Origin: Treponema sp.
GTDB lineage: Bacteria; Spirochaetota; Spirochaetia; Treponematales; Breznakiellaceae
Assembly (NCBI GenBank): GCA_031257195.1
Contig: JAIRPD010000094.1
Coordinates: 1-64,000, forward strand
Direction: 5' to 3'
DNA: 64,000 nucleotides
Positions 44,447 to 53,591 of the stretch are shown piece by piece. Each line of letters starts with the position of its first letter. Position 1 is the stretch's first letter. The translations under genes and the position numbers were made by a program. Under the pieces are notes generated by a model. That model was given only the letters and a program-made list of their open reading frames with translations. It had not been told where the DNA came from and did no database searches.

Positions 44447-44453
44447 GGTTTAA

Positions 44454-45374
44454 ATGTCTGTTATAACCAGTCAAAAAATAACCAGCTACTATGATCGCTT
44501 TAAGACCGTGGAGGTTACCTTTTCCAGGGAGATTGTCAAGGTAACGGGGCTGGTCACCAAGCAGGTGTACCTGAAGTGCGGGGGCGATATTTGGCCCTGC
44601 GTGGTGTACGCCGCCTCTTTTGAGGGGGCCAAGGTGGCGGCCAATGTCCAGGCCGGCCTGATGAGCAAGCTGGAACAGGCTAAAAACACGGTAAGCCTTC
44701 GTTTTTGTTTCCAAAAGCCCGATACCGACGGGCCGGTTACCTTTTTCGTGAGCGCCCGGGTTTCCGGTCAGTCTCCCCACGGGGAGTCCAAGGACACGGT
44801 TCTCTTTTCCCTCCAGTACACCCAGCGTCCCCCGGACGACTTGATTGAAATTATGGGCAGGGTGCTGGACGCCAATGTCAACGCGGGGAAGAGAAAAAAT
44901 GACCGGATAGACCTTAACCCCGAGGTGATCCGTAAGCTGAACCTGGTAACCAAGGATACGGCGATCTACATCCAGGGGGTTCCCCGCCGCTGTATGGTCC
45001 GGGATATTTCCTTTTCCGGGTCCAAGCTGATCATGCTGGGGGTGGCGAAATTCCTTATTAACCGGGAGGCCTCCCTGCGGCTGGACTTTGACGATCCCCG
45101 GGAGAACTTTCTTATTAAGGGGATCTTTATCCGGGCCGAGGAGGTGGCGGGCCGGAAAGAGCTTTTGGCCCTGGCGCTGGAATTCGCCGAAAACGAGATC
45201 CCCATGGGCTACAAGATAAGGATCAATGAGTACCTGGGGCAGCCCAGGAACGATTCCAAGGGCAGAGCCCCGGAAGACGCTCCCGCCTCAGCTCCTGTTC
45301 CCGCTTCCGCCCCAGCCCCGGTTTCCGCCCCGGGTGTTCCGGAACCCCCCGCCGAAGGCCAGGATAAACTCTAG
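44454..45374 (+). CDS. PilZ-domain c-di-GMP-binding protein, two-domain spirochaete type
   Basis: The 306 residues have an N-terminal beta-rich half (about 1-140; IVKVTGLVTKQVYLKCGGDI) and a PilZ-like half beginning near residue 140 with RKNDR as the RxxxR motif and DISFSG as the (D/N)xSxxG motif. The tail after 270 is a Pro/Ala-rich linker. It probably binds cyclic di-GMP and acts on motility or surface functions. A strong promoter lies directly upstream. No ribosome binding site is seen. Confidence 0.82.
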   Translation: MSVITSQKITSYYDRFKTVEVTFSREIVKVTGLVTKQVYLKCGGDIWPCVVYAASFEGAKVAANVQAGLMSKLEQAKNTVSLRFCFQKPDTDGPVTFFVSARVSGQSPHGESKDTVLFSLQYTQRPPDDLIEIMGRVLDANVNAGKRKNDRIDLNPEVIRKLNLVTKDTAIYIQGVPRRCMVRDISFSGSKLIMLGVAKFLINREASLRLDFDDPRENFLIKGIFIRAEEVAGRKELLALALEFAENEIPMGYKIRINEYLGQPRNDSKGRAPEDAPASAPVPASAPAPVSAPGVPEPPAEGQDKL

Positions 45375-45383
45375 GGGCGGCCT

Positions 45384-46577
45384 GTGGAAACCCGCGGATT
45401 CCCCGGCCATGGGGGATTAGAAACCGGCCCGCTTCGGTATATCGCCATCCCCGGCTCCCTTAAAAAAGACTTTGCCCGTTTCGCCGCCCTGGATCCCTCC
45501 ATTCCCCTGCCGGTGGAACTTCCCCCGGGGGTGGAAGAGCTGGAAAGCGCTTCCCTCAGGCCGGAGATGTTCCTTTCCGGGATGCTCCGGGCCCTCGCGG
45601 GGGAGCCGGAGGGGGAGCGGAGCGCCTATTACCGGGGGCTTATCGCCGCCCTCAGGCCGGGGATCTTTGGGGAACTGAGGGAGGCGGCGCTGTTCAAGGC
45701 CCGGAACGGCGATTACGCCGCCGCCCTGGATATTTTTGATTTACTGGAGGGTCTTTGTCCCCGCCATCCGGCTCCGCTTCTTCACCGGGCCCTGGTTCTG
45801 GACGCCCGGGCCCAGGGGCTGGAAAAAACCGCCGCCGCGGACTCCTCCGGCGCGGAAAGGGCCCTGGCGGAAGCGGAGGCGGCCTACGAGCGGGCCCTTT
45901 CGGTGATTCCCGCCGCGCCGCCGGGGGAGGGGGCCGCCCTGGAGGCCCTCTTTTACGCCGGGCTCTTTTACGAGCGGCGGGGAAATTACCGCCGCTGCGC
46001 CGGCTGCCTCCGCCTCTACCTGGCTGGGCGGGCGGAGGATGACGCGGGGGATGATCCCGCCTCCGCGGAGGCGGAACGGCGGCGGCGGGCGAAGGGTATC
46101 CTGGAAACGGTGCGAAGGGAGGGTCTGGACGACGAGGCCCTGGAGGAGGCCGCCGCCCTGGTACGGAAGGGTGATGAGGAGGGGGGGATCCGCCGGGCCC
46201 GGGATTTCCTGGAACGCCACCCCGGGGCGGGGAAGGGCTGGTTTGTCCTGGGCTGGGGGTTAAGGCGGCTTTCCCGTTGGGAAGACGGGGCGGCCTGCTT
46301 TGAGAAAGCCCTTGAGCGGGGGATCCTTAACGCCGATGTCTACAACGAGCTGGCCATTTGCCGCATGGAGGGGGGGGATCTGGAAAGGGCGGAGCGGGAA
46401 CTGGAAAAGGCCCTGCGGCTGGATCCGGAGAATGTTAAGATCATCAGCAATATGGGGGTCCTCGCCTTGAGGCGGGGTGAGGGGGACAGGGCGGCGGGTT
46501 TTTTCCGGGCCGCGCTGGAACTGGATCCGGGGGACCCCGTGGCGGCGAAATTTTTCGCGGAACCGGAGGAACCATGA
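45384..46577 (+). CDS. TPR protein
   Basis: A cytoplasmic protein of 397 residues from a GTG start with purine-rich sequence upstream. TPR units are clear near the C terminus (GWFVLGWGLRRLSRWEDGAA with CFEKALERG, DVYNELAICRMEGGDLERAE with RELEKALRLDPENVK, ISNMGVLALRRGEGDRAAGF with FRAALELDPGDP) and weaker before. The N-terminal part (RYIAIPGSLKKDFARFAALD) may be a separate domain. It lies 9 bases after the PilZ gene and overlaps the kinase gene by 4, so the three probably form an operon. Confidence 0.8.
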   Translation: METRGFPGHGGLETGPLRYIAIPGSLKKDFARFAALDPSIPLPVELPPGVEELESASLRPEMFLSGMLRALAGEPEGERSAYYRGLIAALRPGIFGELREAALFKARNGDYAAALDIFDLLEGLCPRHPAPLLHRALVLDARAQGLEKTAAADSSGAERALAEAEAAYERALSVIPAAPPGEGAALEALFYAGLFYERRGNYRRCAGCLRLYLAGRAEDDAGDDPASAEAERRRRAKGILETVRREGLDDEALEEAAALVRKGDEEGGIRRARDFLERHPGAGKGWFVLGWGLRRLSRWEDGAACFEKALERGILNADVYNELAICRMEGGDLERAERELEKALRLDPENVKIISNMGVLALRRGEGDRAAGFFRAALELDPGDPVAAKFFAEPEEP

Positions 46578-47884
46578 TAACCATCCACGGAACAGGCTGC
46601 GGCCTGATCGATTTTCTCTATCCCCGCCGGGATTTTACCGCCCCGGCTTTCCGGTCCCGGCTTTCCCGGGAGGAGGGGGACGGGGGTCTGGCCATTGGCA
46701 AACTGGTCTTTGCCGAGGATTTTGAGCGCTTTGCCGGAAAGCCCTATGACGAGGTTCTGCGGGAACTGACCGGCCTTACCGACGCCGCGTCCCTGTCCGC
46801 CGGAACCGCGGGAAAAGCCGCCGCCGCCGGCCCCTCCTGGAACCTGGGCGGTCCCGCGGTGGTGTCCCTGGTCCACGCCGCCCAGGTCCTGGGCGGTAAC
46901 GCCCGGGTTTCTTTTTACGGCGTCCGGGGGGATGATCCCGCGGGAAACCTGGTGGAGGAGGCCCTGAAAAGGGCCGGTTTTGTCCCCCGGGACGGCGAAG
47001 ACGGTTCCCCCCCGGCTTCGTACGTCCTTAAACGGCGCGGGGGATTAACGGCCCGTACCGACGTGCTTTCCGATCCCGCCTATGATAACGGCCACGGGGA
47101 GCGGACTTTTATCAACCTGATCGGGGACGCGGGGCGGTTTGGCCCGGAAGACCTGGGCCCGGATTTTTTTGACGCCCGGATCGTTACCTTTGGGGGTACG
47201 GCCCTGACCCCGCGGATCCACGACAGCCTGACGGAACTCCTCGCCGGGGCGAGGCGGAAAAAAGCCCTGACGGTGGTAAATCTGGTGTACGATTACCGGA
47301 GCGAGCAACGGGCGCCGGGAAAAAAATGGAAACTGGGAAAGGATGATGACGCCTATCCCTTCATTGATCTTCTTATCGCCGACAGGGACGAGGGGCTGAA
47401 GACCTCCGGCCGGACCGATCCGGAGGAGGCCCTGGCCTGGTTTCTTGACCGGGGCTGCGGGGCGGCGGTGATCACCGAGGGCTCCCGGCTGATCCGCCTG
47501 GCCGCGGGAAAGGGGGTTTTCCGCCCGGTGAAGGTTTCGCTTCCCGTTTCCGCGGCCATTGACCGGGAGCTGGCCGCCCACCCGGAAAGGCGGGGGGACA
47601 CCACCGGCTGCGGGGACAACTTCGCCGGGGGGCTTATCGCCGGTTTGGCGGAGGCCCTGGCGCTCCGGGAGGCCGGCGGGCCGGGGGTGGCCGCCCCCCC
47701 GCCGGAGGCCTCCCTGGATTTGCGGGAAATTTGCGTTCCCGGTATAGTCGCGGGGGGCTTTGCCTGTTTTACCCTGGGGGGGGTGTTTTACGAAGAGGAG
47801 CGGGGGGAAAAACGGCGGCTCCTCGCCCCCTTTATCGAAGCGTACCGGCGGGAAAGGGCCGGGTCCGGCGGTACGCCGGTTTGA
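46574..47884 (+). CDS. PfkB-family sugar kinase
   Basis: A carbohydrate kinase of 436 residues. The PfkB signature is GDTTGCGDNFAGGLIAGL near residue 340, with the catalytic Asp in GCGDNF, and NLGGPAVVSLVHAAQVLGG as the substrate/N-terminal signature. The N-terminal IHGTGCGLIDFLYPRRDF and a lid region are longer than in typical ribokinases. The substrate is not predictable. The overlap with the following mannitol-1-phosphate dehydrogenase gene (TTGA) hints at a common sugar pathway. Confidence 0.85.
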   Translation: MITIHGTGCGLIDFLYPRRDFTAPAFRSRLSREEGDGGLAIGKLVFAEDFERFAGKPYDEVLRELTGLTDAASLSAGTAGKAAAAGPSWNLGGPAVVSLVHAAQVLGGNARVSFYGVRGDDPAGNLVEEALKRAGFVPRDGEDGSPPASYVLKRRGGLTARTDVLSDPAYDNGHGERTFINLIGDAGRFGPEDLGPDFFDARIVTFGGTALTPRIHDSLTELLAGARRKKALTVVNLVYDYRSEQRAPGKKWKLGKDDDAYPFIDLLIADRDEGLKTSGRTDPEEALAWFLDRGCGAAVITEGSRLIRLAAGKGVFRPVKVSLPVSAAIDRELAAHPERRGDTTGCGDNFAGGLIAGLAEALALREAGGPGVAAPPPEASLDLREICVPGIVAGGFACFTLGGVFYEEERGEKRRLLAPFIEAYRRERAGSGGTPV

Positions 47885-49155
47885 AGCTCCTTCAGTTTGG
47901 CGCGGGCAATATAGGGCGTTCCTTTCTGGGCCGGCTTTTTTCCGCCGCCGGCTGGGAGGTGGTCTTCGCCGACGTGGACGAGCGGCTTGTGTCCCTGCTT
48001 AACGAAAGGCGGTACTATACCGTGGCGATCAAGCGGGAGGGCCGGGAAGACGAGCGGCGGAGGGTCGGCCCGGTCCGGGCGATCCCGGGAACTGACGCCG
48101 CCCTGGTGGTTTCAGAGCTGGCCGGGGCGGATATGGTTTCCACCAGCGTGGGCAAAAACGCCCTGGAAAGCATCCTTCCCCTTATAGCCGGGGGGCTTAG
48201 GGAACGGCGGCGGCTTTACGGGGACCGGCCCCTGGACATTATCATCGCGGAAAACGCCCGGGAAGCGCCGGGGCTCTTTAGGGCCGTCCTTTCCAGGGAG
48301 CTGGCCGTCCCCGCGGGAAGCCCGGAACCGGCCTATCCCCTGGAAGATTTGGCGGGTATCGTGGAGACCAGCATAGGCAAGATGGTCCCCCTTATGCGGG
48401 CCCGGGACCTGGCCGCGGACCCCCTCCTTCTCTTCGCCGAGGAATACGAGTCCCTGATTGTGGACAAGCGGGGTTTCCGGGGGCCCATTCCGCGGGTAAA
48501 AAACCTCTGTCCCGTGGAGCCTATCCAGGCTTATGTGGACCGGAAGCTCTTTATCCACAACCTGGGGCACGCCGCCGCCGCCTACCTGGGGTACCGGGCT
48601 TATTCCCGCCGCGGGGACGGTCCCGGTAACGGGGCCCCGCCGGGGACGGGCGCGGTTCCTCCCCCGGCCGGGATACCCCAGGTCCTGGCCCTGCCCGGTG
48701 TGGAGGGGGAAGTCCGGGAAGCGATGGCCGAAGCCGCCGCCGCGCTGCTTAAAGAATACCCCGGCGTTTTTACCTCCGCCGGTCTTGGGGCCCACATCGA
48801 GGACCTGCTGTCCCGGTTTAAAAACACCGCCCTGAACGATACGGTATACCGGGTGGGCCGGGACCTTCCCCGCAAACTGGGCCGGGAAGACCGCCTTACC
48901 GGGGCCATGCTCCTCTGCGCCAAACAGGGCCTGCCCTTTGGGGCTGTCGCCCGGGTTTACCGGGCCGCCCTGGACTTCGCCTGCCCCGGCGAGGACGGCG
49001 CCCTTTTTCCCCCGGACGCCCGGTTCAGGGAGGCCCTGGGCGGGGAATTGACCGGGACGGCCCTGGACCGGGTTTTAAGGGAGGTATCCGGCCTAACCGG
49101 GGCCGCTGGGGCCGACGCCGCGGTAAGGGAAGCCCTGCTGGATAAAGCCGTTTGA
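47881..49155 (+). CDS. mtlD: Mannitol-1-phosphate 5-dehydrogenase
   Basis: Oxidises mannitol 1-phosphate to fructose 6-phosphate with NAD. The start is a TTG at 47881 that overlaps the kinase stop (TTGA); it gives LKLLQFGAGNIGRSFLGRLF, the NAD-binding N terminus of the family. Upstream in-frame codons belong to the kinase gene region. Later motifs: VSTSVGKNALESILP, IIIAENAREAPGLFR, RKLFIHNLGHAAAAYLGY and RFKNTALNDTVYRVGRD. The 424 residues include a Pro/Gly-rich insertion at about 246-260. No mannitol PTS gene is nearby, so the kinase might supply the phosphate, which is inference. Confidence 0.88.
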   Translation: MKLLQFGAGNIGRSFLGRLFSAAGWEVVFADVDERLVSLLNERRYYTVAIKREGREDERRRVGPVRAIPGTDAALVVSELAGADMVSTSVGKNALESILPLIAGGLRERRRLYGDRPLDIIIAENAREAPGLFRAVLSRELAVPAGSPEPAYPLEDLAGIVETSIGKMVPLMRARDLAADPLLLFAEEYESLIVDKRGFRGPIPRVKNLCPVEPIQAYVDRKLFIHNLGHAAAAYLGYRAYSRRGDGPGNGAPPGTGAVPPPAGIPQVLALPGVEGEVREAMAEAAAALLKEYPGVFTSAGLGAHIEDLLSRFKNTALNDTVYRVGRDLPRKLGREDRLTGAMLLCAKQGLPFGAVARVYRAALDFACPGEDGALFPPDARFREALGGELTGTALDRVLREVSGLTGAAGADAAVREALLDKAV

Positions 49156-49159
49156 TCCC

Positions 49160-49188
49160 TTGACAAGGGGCTGGAACCGGGCTATGTT
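49160..49188 (+). promoter_or_regulatory. Promoter upstream of the PH-like gene
   Basis: TTGACA (49160-49165), 17 bp, TATGTT (49183-49188), about 40 bp before the ATG at 49228. A TATACT at 49195-49200 lacks a matching -35. Confidence 0.65.
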
Positions 49189-49227
49189 TAAGGGTATACT
49201 GTTCACCATGGGCTGTACGGAGGGATC

Positions 49228-49851
49228 ATGAAATCTATCGGAAAGAAGGATCTGCTGGCCGGGGAAGTGGTCATTTACAAACCCAAAGTACACTGGATCG
49301 TTCTGTTCAGGCCCTCGCTGCTCTTTGGCCTCGCCTTTTTGCTGTGGTTTGTTAAGTGGAACGTGCGCCTCAGTGGCGCGCGGGGGGTGTTTTTGGCCAT
49401 CCTCGATCCCACCGTTAAATTTGATTTGCTCGCCATTATCGTAGCCGCCGCCTTCTGTTTGGTATGGTCGATGATCGAGTACTGCGCCTCCGATTACTAT
49501 ATCACCAATAAGCGGCTAATCCTGAAGAAGGGGCTTTTTTCCGTTTCCTTAATCGAGATGCCCATGGGCAAGGTGGAAAGCGTTTTTTGCCGCCAAAACC
49601 TCTTTGGCCAGCTTTTTAAGTATGGAACGGTGTTCGTTTCCGGCGTGGGCGGGAAACAGCGGTCCCGGTATGACACCATCCGGAAGCCCTACCTTACCCG
49701 GCGGATCATCAACCGGGTCCTGGAAAGGGACAAGAACATCACCGTGGTAAGCGGACCCCCAAAAGGGGCGTCCGCGCCGGTGGGGCGAAGGTCCGAACAG
49801 GATATTGAGTACGGGATCTTCGTGGTTAATCCCCGCCCGGCCAAGGCCTGA
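49228..49851 (+). CDS. Membrane protein with bacterial PH-like domain (bPH2/DUF304)
   Basis: The 207 residues start with GGAGGG upstream. Two membrane segments (about 24-45 and 66-86) are followed by SDYYITNKRLILKKGLFSVS and LIEMPMGKVESVFCRQNLFG, the bPH2 pattern seen in YdbS/YdbT-like proteins. The C-terminal part is basic. It precedes the topoisomerase gene by 12 bases. A role in envelope stress is known for some relatives but is not shown here. Confidence 0.8.
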   Translation: MKSIGKKDLLAGEVVIYKPKVHWIVLFRPSLLFGLAFLLWFVKWNVRLSGARGVFLAILDPTVKFDLLAIIVAAAFCLVWSMIEYCASDYYITNKRLILKKGLFSVSLIEMPMGKVESVFCRQNLFGQLFKYGTVFVSGVGGKQRSRYDTIRKPYLTRRIINRVLERDKNITVVSGPPKGASAPVGRRSEQDIEYGIFVVNPRPAKA

Positions 49852-49863
49852 TCTTTCTGTCCG

Positions 49864-51792
49864 ATGGCGTACATAAAAAACCTGTTTGATAAAAACTTCC
49901 TCGAATACGCTTCCTACGTTATCAAAGACAGGGCCATTCCCGATCTGGAGGACGGCCTTAAGCCGGTGCAGCGGCGGATCCTCCATTCCCTCTTCGAGAT
50001 GGATGACGGCAAGTTTCACAAGGTGGCCAACGTGGTGGGCCACTGTATGCAGTACCACCCCCACGGGGACGCGTCCATTGGCAGCGCCCTGGTGGTGCTG
50101 GCCAACAAGGACTTGTTCATAGACCGGCAGGGGAATTTCGGCAACATCTACACCGGCGACGAGGCCTCCGCGGCCCGTTACATCGAATGCCGCTCCACCC
50201 CGCTGGCCAAGGAAATCTTTTACAACCCCAAGCTTACCCCCACGGTGGATTCCTACGACGGCAGAAAAAGGGAACCCGTCCTCTTTCCCGCCAAGATCCC
50301 CGTGGTCCTTATCATGGGGGCCGAGGGGATCGCCGTGGGAATGTCCACAAAGATCCTTCCCCATAACGCGGTGGAGGTGCTGGAGGCGGAAAAGGCCTGC
50401 CTGCAAGGGAAAAAGTTTGAGCTTTACCCGGACTTTCCCACCGGGGGCCTCGTGGACGTGTCGGACTATCAGGACGGGAACGGCAGGGTTTTGGTGAGGG
50501 CCAGGCTGGATACCCAGGACCCCAAGCGTATTTTGATCCGGGAACTGCCCTTTGGTTCCACCACGGAAAGCGTTATCAACAGCATAGAGACCGCCGCCAA
50601 AGCGGGGCGGATCAAAATCCAGGGGATCAGCGACTACACCACGGAAAAGGTGGAAATCGAGATAAAGCTGGCCCGGGGGGTCTACTCGGAAGAAACCGTG
50701 GACGCCCTCTTTGGCTTTACCGAGTGCGAACAATCCATCTCGGTGAACCTTCTGGTGATCAAGGACGGTCTTCCCGCGATAATGACCGTGACGGAGGTGA
50801 TCCAATACCACGCCAAACAGCTGGTAAAGGTCCTTACCAGGGAACTGGAACTGGAAAAGGGCGAGCTTCTGGACAAGCTCCACCTGAGGACCCTGGAGCG
50901 GATCTTTATAGAGGAGCGGCTCTACAAGGATATCGAAAAGATGAAGACCGCCAAGGGCGTCGCCGACGCGGTAATCGCCGGGTTCAAGCCCTTCGCCAAA
51001 GAAATAGGCGGGCGGGAGGTCAGCGGCGATGATGTGGAACACCTCCTTAAAATCCCCATCCGGCGGATTTCGCTCTACGATATCAACAAAGCCCGGGAAG
51101 AGATGGACGCGATCCAGGCCCGGATCAAGCGGATCAACGCCCACCTGAAAAACATCACCGCCTACGCCCTTGGTTTTCTTGACGGGATCATCGCCAAGAT
51201 CAAGGCCGACGGGGAGCTGGGGAACGGCGTCCGGCGGACCAGGGTGGGGGCCTTTGAGAAGATCGACGTCAAGGAGGTGGTCCGCAAGGATGTGCAGCTT
51301 AAGTACGACCGGACCGCCGGTTATCTGGGAACCTCCGTGGCCGGCGGGGAGATTGTGGCGGAACTTTCCCCCTTTGACCGGATCCTGGTGATCCGTAACA
51401 ACGGCCTCTGGTCGGTAACGGACATTCCCGAAAAGGCCTTTATCGGCCCCAACGCCTGGTACATCGGCGAGGCCAACAAAGAGGTTCTGGCGAAGACGGT
51501 GTTTACCCTGATCTACCTGGAGCCCAAGACCGGGTACCCCTGTGTTAAGCGTTTCCAGATAGAGGGGTGGATCATGAACAAGGACTACGCCCTCCTCCCC
51601 GACGGCTCCACGGCCCTGCACGGCGATACCCGGCCCAAATTCACCTTCACGATTCACTACAAACCCAAGCCCCGGCTTAAGGTGCTTTCGGAAACCTTTA
51701 AGGTCCAGGACTATTTGGTCAAGGGCCTTAAGGCCGGGGGGGTACGGCTGGCCGCGAAAGAGGCCCAGGGAATAGAAGTAAAAGGAGGATAG
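49864..51792 (+). CDS. parC: DNA topoisomerase IV subunit A (ParC-like)
   Basis: Type IIA topoisomerase breakage subunit. The 642 residues contain ASYVIKDRAIPDLEDGLKPVQ, VGHCMQYHPHGDASI, RQGNFGNIYTGDEASAARYIE with the catalytic Tyr106, and AVGMSTKILPHN. The consensus around the tyrosine is usually AARYTE, so Thr is replaced by Ile. The C-terminal part is short and no GyrA box is seen, which favours ParC over GyrA. No ParE gene is adjacent in this window. Confidence 0.88.
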   Translation: MAYIKNLFDKNFLEYASYVIKDRAIPDLEDGLKPVQRRILHSLFEMDDGKFHKVANVVGHCMQYHPHGDASIGSALVVLANKDLFIDRQGNFGNIYTGDEASAARYIECRSTPLAKEIFYNPKLTPTVDSYDGRKREPVLFPAKIPVVLIMGAEGIAVGMSTKILPHNAVEVLEAEKACLQGKKFELYPDFPTGGLVDVSDYQDGNGRVLVRARLDTQDPKRILIRELPFGSTTESVINSIETAAKAGRIKIQGISDYTTEKVEIEIKLARGVYSEETVDALFGFTECEQSISVNLLVIKDGLPAIMTVTEVIQYHAKQLVKVLTRELELEKGELLDKLHLRTLERIFIEERLYKDIEKMKTAKGVADAVIAGFKPFAKEIGGREVSGDDVEHLLKIPIRRISLYDINKAREEMDAIQARIKRINAHLKNITAYALGFLDGIIAKIKADGELGNGVRRTRVGAFEKIDVKEVVRKDVQLKYDRTAGYLGTSVAGGEIVAELSPFDRILVIRNNGLWSVTDIPEKAFIGPNAWYIGEANKEVLAKTVFTLIYLEPKTGYPCVKRFQIEGWIMNKDYALLPDGSTALHGDTRPKFTFTIHYKPKPRLKVLSETFKVQDYLVKGLKAGGVRLAAKEAQGIEVKGG

Positions 51793-51796
51793 CGTT

Positions 51797-53020
51797 ATGA
51801 GCGCCATGGCCGCGAACGAGGATATTGAGGTTTTTTCCGAGGAGGAACGAAGGGAGATCAGCGCCCGGATAGAGGCCGCCTCCGCCCGGGAGGCTATTGC
51901 CCCGGCCCGGCCTCCCGCCCGGGGGGAAGCCGCCAAAGGGGGCTTCTTTCCCCTGGCGGTCAATATCGCCGCCGTTGTTTTGCTGGGGGCGGGCCTTTTC
52001 TGCCTGTTTTCCTTTCAGCGGACGGACACGGCGGAGATTCGGGAAACCGGGGCGGTTTTGGGAATCGCCGAGCGCGCCCTGATCCAGGAAATCCGTAAAG
52101 AGGCGGGACAGCGGATAAGCGAGAAGGAAGCGGCCATTAACTCCATGAGCGGGCGGCTTGCCGAGGTGGACGCCGAGCTTGAGCGGCTTGAGTCTCTGGA
52201 GGAGTTGAGCGCCGAACAGCGGGCCGCGGCGGAAGGCCTGCGCCGCCAGCGGGAGGAATACCAGGGCAGCCTGACCCAGCTTCAATCCGAGCGGTCCCAG
52301 ATCCTCGCCGGGGCCCGGCGGCGGGAGGCGGAACTCTTTGCCCAGCGGGAAACCGCGGAAGACCCCCTCCAGGATCGGTCTTCCCAGTCCGAGGGGGAGC
52401 CGCCAAACGCCCGGGAAGAACTGGCCAGGCTTTCCGGGGAGGATGAAAAGGCCGCCTTAATTGAGCGGCAGATAGGAGGTTATTACACCGCCCTGGCCGG
52501 TCAGATCCAGGAGGGCCGTTACGGGGAGGCCTCCCAGACCCTGGCGGCCCTGCGGGACTTCCTTTCCACCCCCTCGTTCCAGACGGTTAAGCGGATTCAG
52601 GCCCGCCGGGAAAGCGACATCGCCGCCGCCGCCGCCTTTTCCGCCTTAATCGCGGAGGCCCAAAAACCCGGCGGCGCCCCGGCCCAAAACACCCCGGCCC
52701 CCGCCCAAAGTCCGGCGGCGGAAGCGGGAACCGCCGGGGCGGAAGAGGCCCTGCGGCGGCAGCTTGCCGCCCAGAGCGCCGCCGCTTCCCAAAACGCCGC
52801 CGCCAGCGCCCAAACCCAGGCCGCCCTGGAGCGGCAGACGGCGGAACTGCGGAAGAGCCTGGCGGATCTTGAGGTCCGGGCCTCCGAGGCCCAGCGGATC
52901 ATAGCGGAAAGGGACGCCCAGATAGCGAACCTTAATACCCAGGTCAGCGCCCAAAACCAGAATATCCAGCGCCTGCAGAGGACCATAGACGCCATTCGGA
53001 CGGGGCTGGAAAGTCAGTAA
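51797..53020 (+). CDS. Membrane-anchored coiled-coil protein
   Basis: The 407 residues have a short cytoplasmic N terminus, one membrane segment (FFPLAVNIAAVVLLGAGLFC, about 50-70), then a coiled coil (about 100-190: INSMSGRLAEVDAELERLES), a folded helical section with IGGYYTALAGQIQEGRYGEA, a Pro/Ala-rich linker and a second long coiled coil to the end. It follows parC by 4 bases. Function unknown; the shape suggests a periplasmic scaffold. Confidence 0.7.
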   Translation: MSAMAANEDIEVFSEEERREISARIEAASAREAIAPARPPARGEAAKGGFFPLAVNIAAVVLLGAGLFCLFSFQRTDTAEIRETGAVLGIAERALIQEIRKEAGQRISEKEAAINSMSGRLAEVDAELERLESLEELSAEQRAAAEGLRRQREEYQGSLTQLQSERSQILAGARRREAELFAQRETAEDPLQDRSSQSEGEPPNAREELARLSGEDEKAALIERQIGGYYTALAGQIQEGRYGEASQTLAALRDFLSTPSFQTVKRIQARRESDIAAAAAFSALIAEAQKPGGAPAQNTPAPAQSPAAEAGTAGAEEALRRQLAAQSAAASQNAAASAQTQAALERQTAELRKSLADLEVRASEAQRIIAERDAQIANLNTQVSAQNQNIQRLQRTIDAIRTGLESQ

Positions 53021-53033
53021 CAAGGAGGCCGGG

Positions 53034-53591
53034 ATGACGTTGGATAATCCGGCGGAGATTCCTAAAAGGATCAGGGAACTCCGGGAAGACGAGGAGATAA
53101 GCGCCCTTGACATGGCCCGGGACATCGGGGTTACCCCGGGGGATTACGACGGGTACGAGTCCGGGGAACTGGACATTCCCATCAGCGCGTTGTATAAAAT
53201 CGCCGCCCGTTTTAGGGTGGATCCCACGGTGCTGCTTACCGGCGAGGACCCCCGGATGGCCAGCGCCGCGGTCTGCCGGGCCGGCCAGGGGGTGCGGATC
53301 GAGCGCTACCCGGGCTACGAGTTTTCCAGCCTGGCCTACAACTTCAAGGGCCGGGACCTGGAACCCCTGCTGGTCTACCTGGATCCCGGCAAGCCCGAAG
53401 CCGCCCCGGTGTCCCACGGCGGCCAGGAATTCAACTACGTAACCGAGGGTAAGGTCAAGGTAACGGTGGGCCCCCGGGCCTATGTCCTGGCCGCGGGGGA
53501 CTCGATCTACTTTGACGCCTCGCTGCCCCACGGCCAGGCCGCCGTGGAAGGCCCCGCCCGGTTCATCACCATCATTCAGGAGAGGCCCTAG
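53034..53591 (+). CDS. HTH-cupin transcriptional regulator
   Basis: The 185 residues combine an XRE-type helix-turn-helix (IRELREDEEISALDMARDIG, then VTPGDYDGYESGELDIPISA, about 12-65) and a cupin domain (VSHGGQEFNYVTEGKVKVTV, GDSIYFDASLPHGQAA, about 115-180). It ends exactly where the acyl-CoA synthetase gene begins (TAG then GTG), so it probably senses a product and controls that gene. GGAGG precedes the ATG. Confidence 0.92.
   Translation: MTLDNPAEIPKRIRELREDEEISALDMARDIGVTPGDYDGYESGELDIPISALYKIAARFRVDPTVLLTGEDPRMASAAVCRAGQGVRIERYPGYEFSSLAYNFKGRDLEPLLVYLDPGKPEAAPVSHGGQEFNYVTEGKVKVTVGPRAYVLAAGDSIYFDASLPHGQAAVEGPARFITIIQERP

Noticed and set aside
47731-47880. Longer mtlD beginning at 47731
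   Set aside because: These codons lie inside the kinase gene and give an Arg/Gly-rich leader not seen in the family; the conserved NAD-binding start falls at TTG 47881.
49549-51963. An 804-codon minus-strand frame over parC
   Set aside because: The plus strand matches ParC along its whole length; the other frame is a GC-driven shadow.
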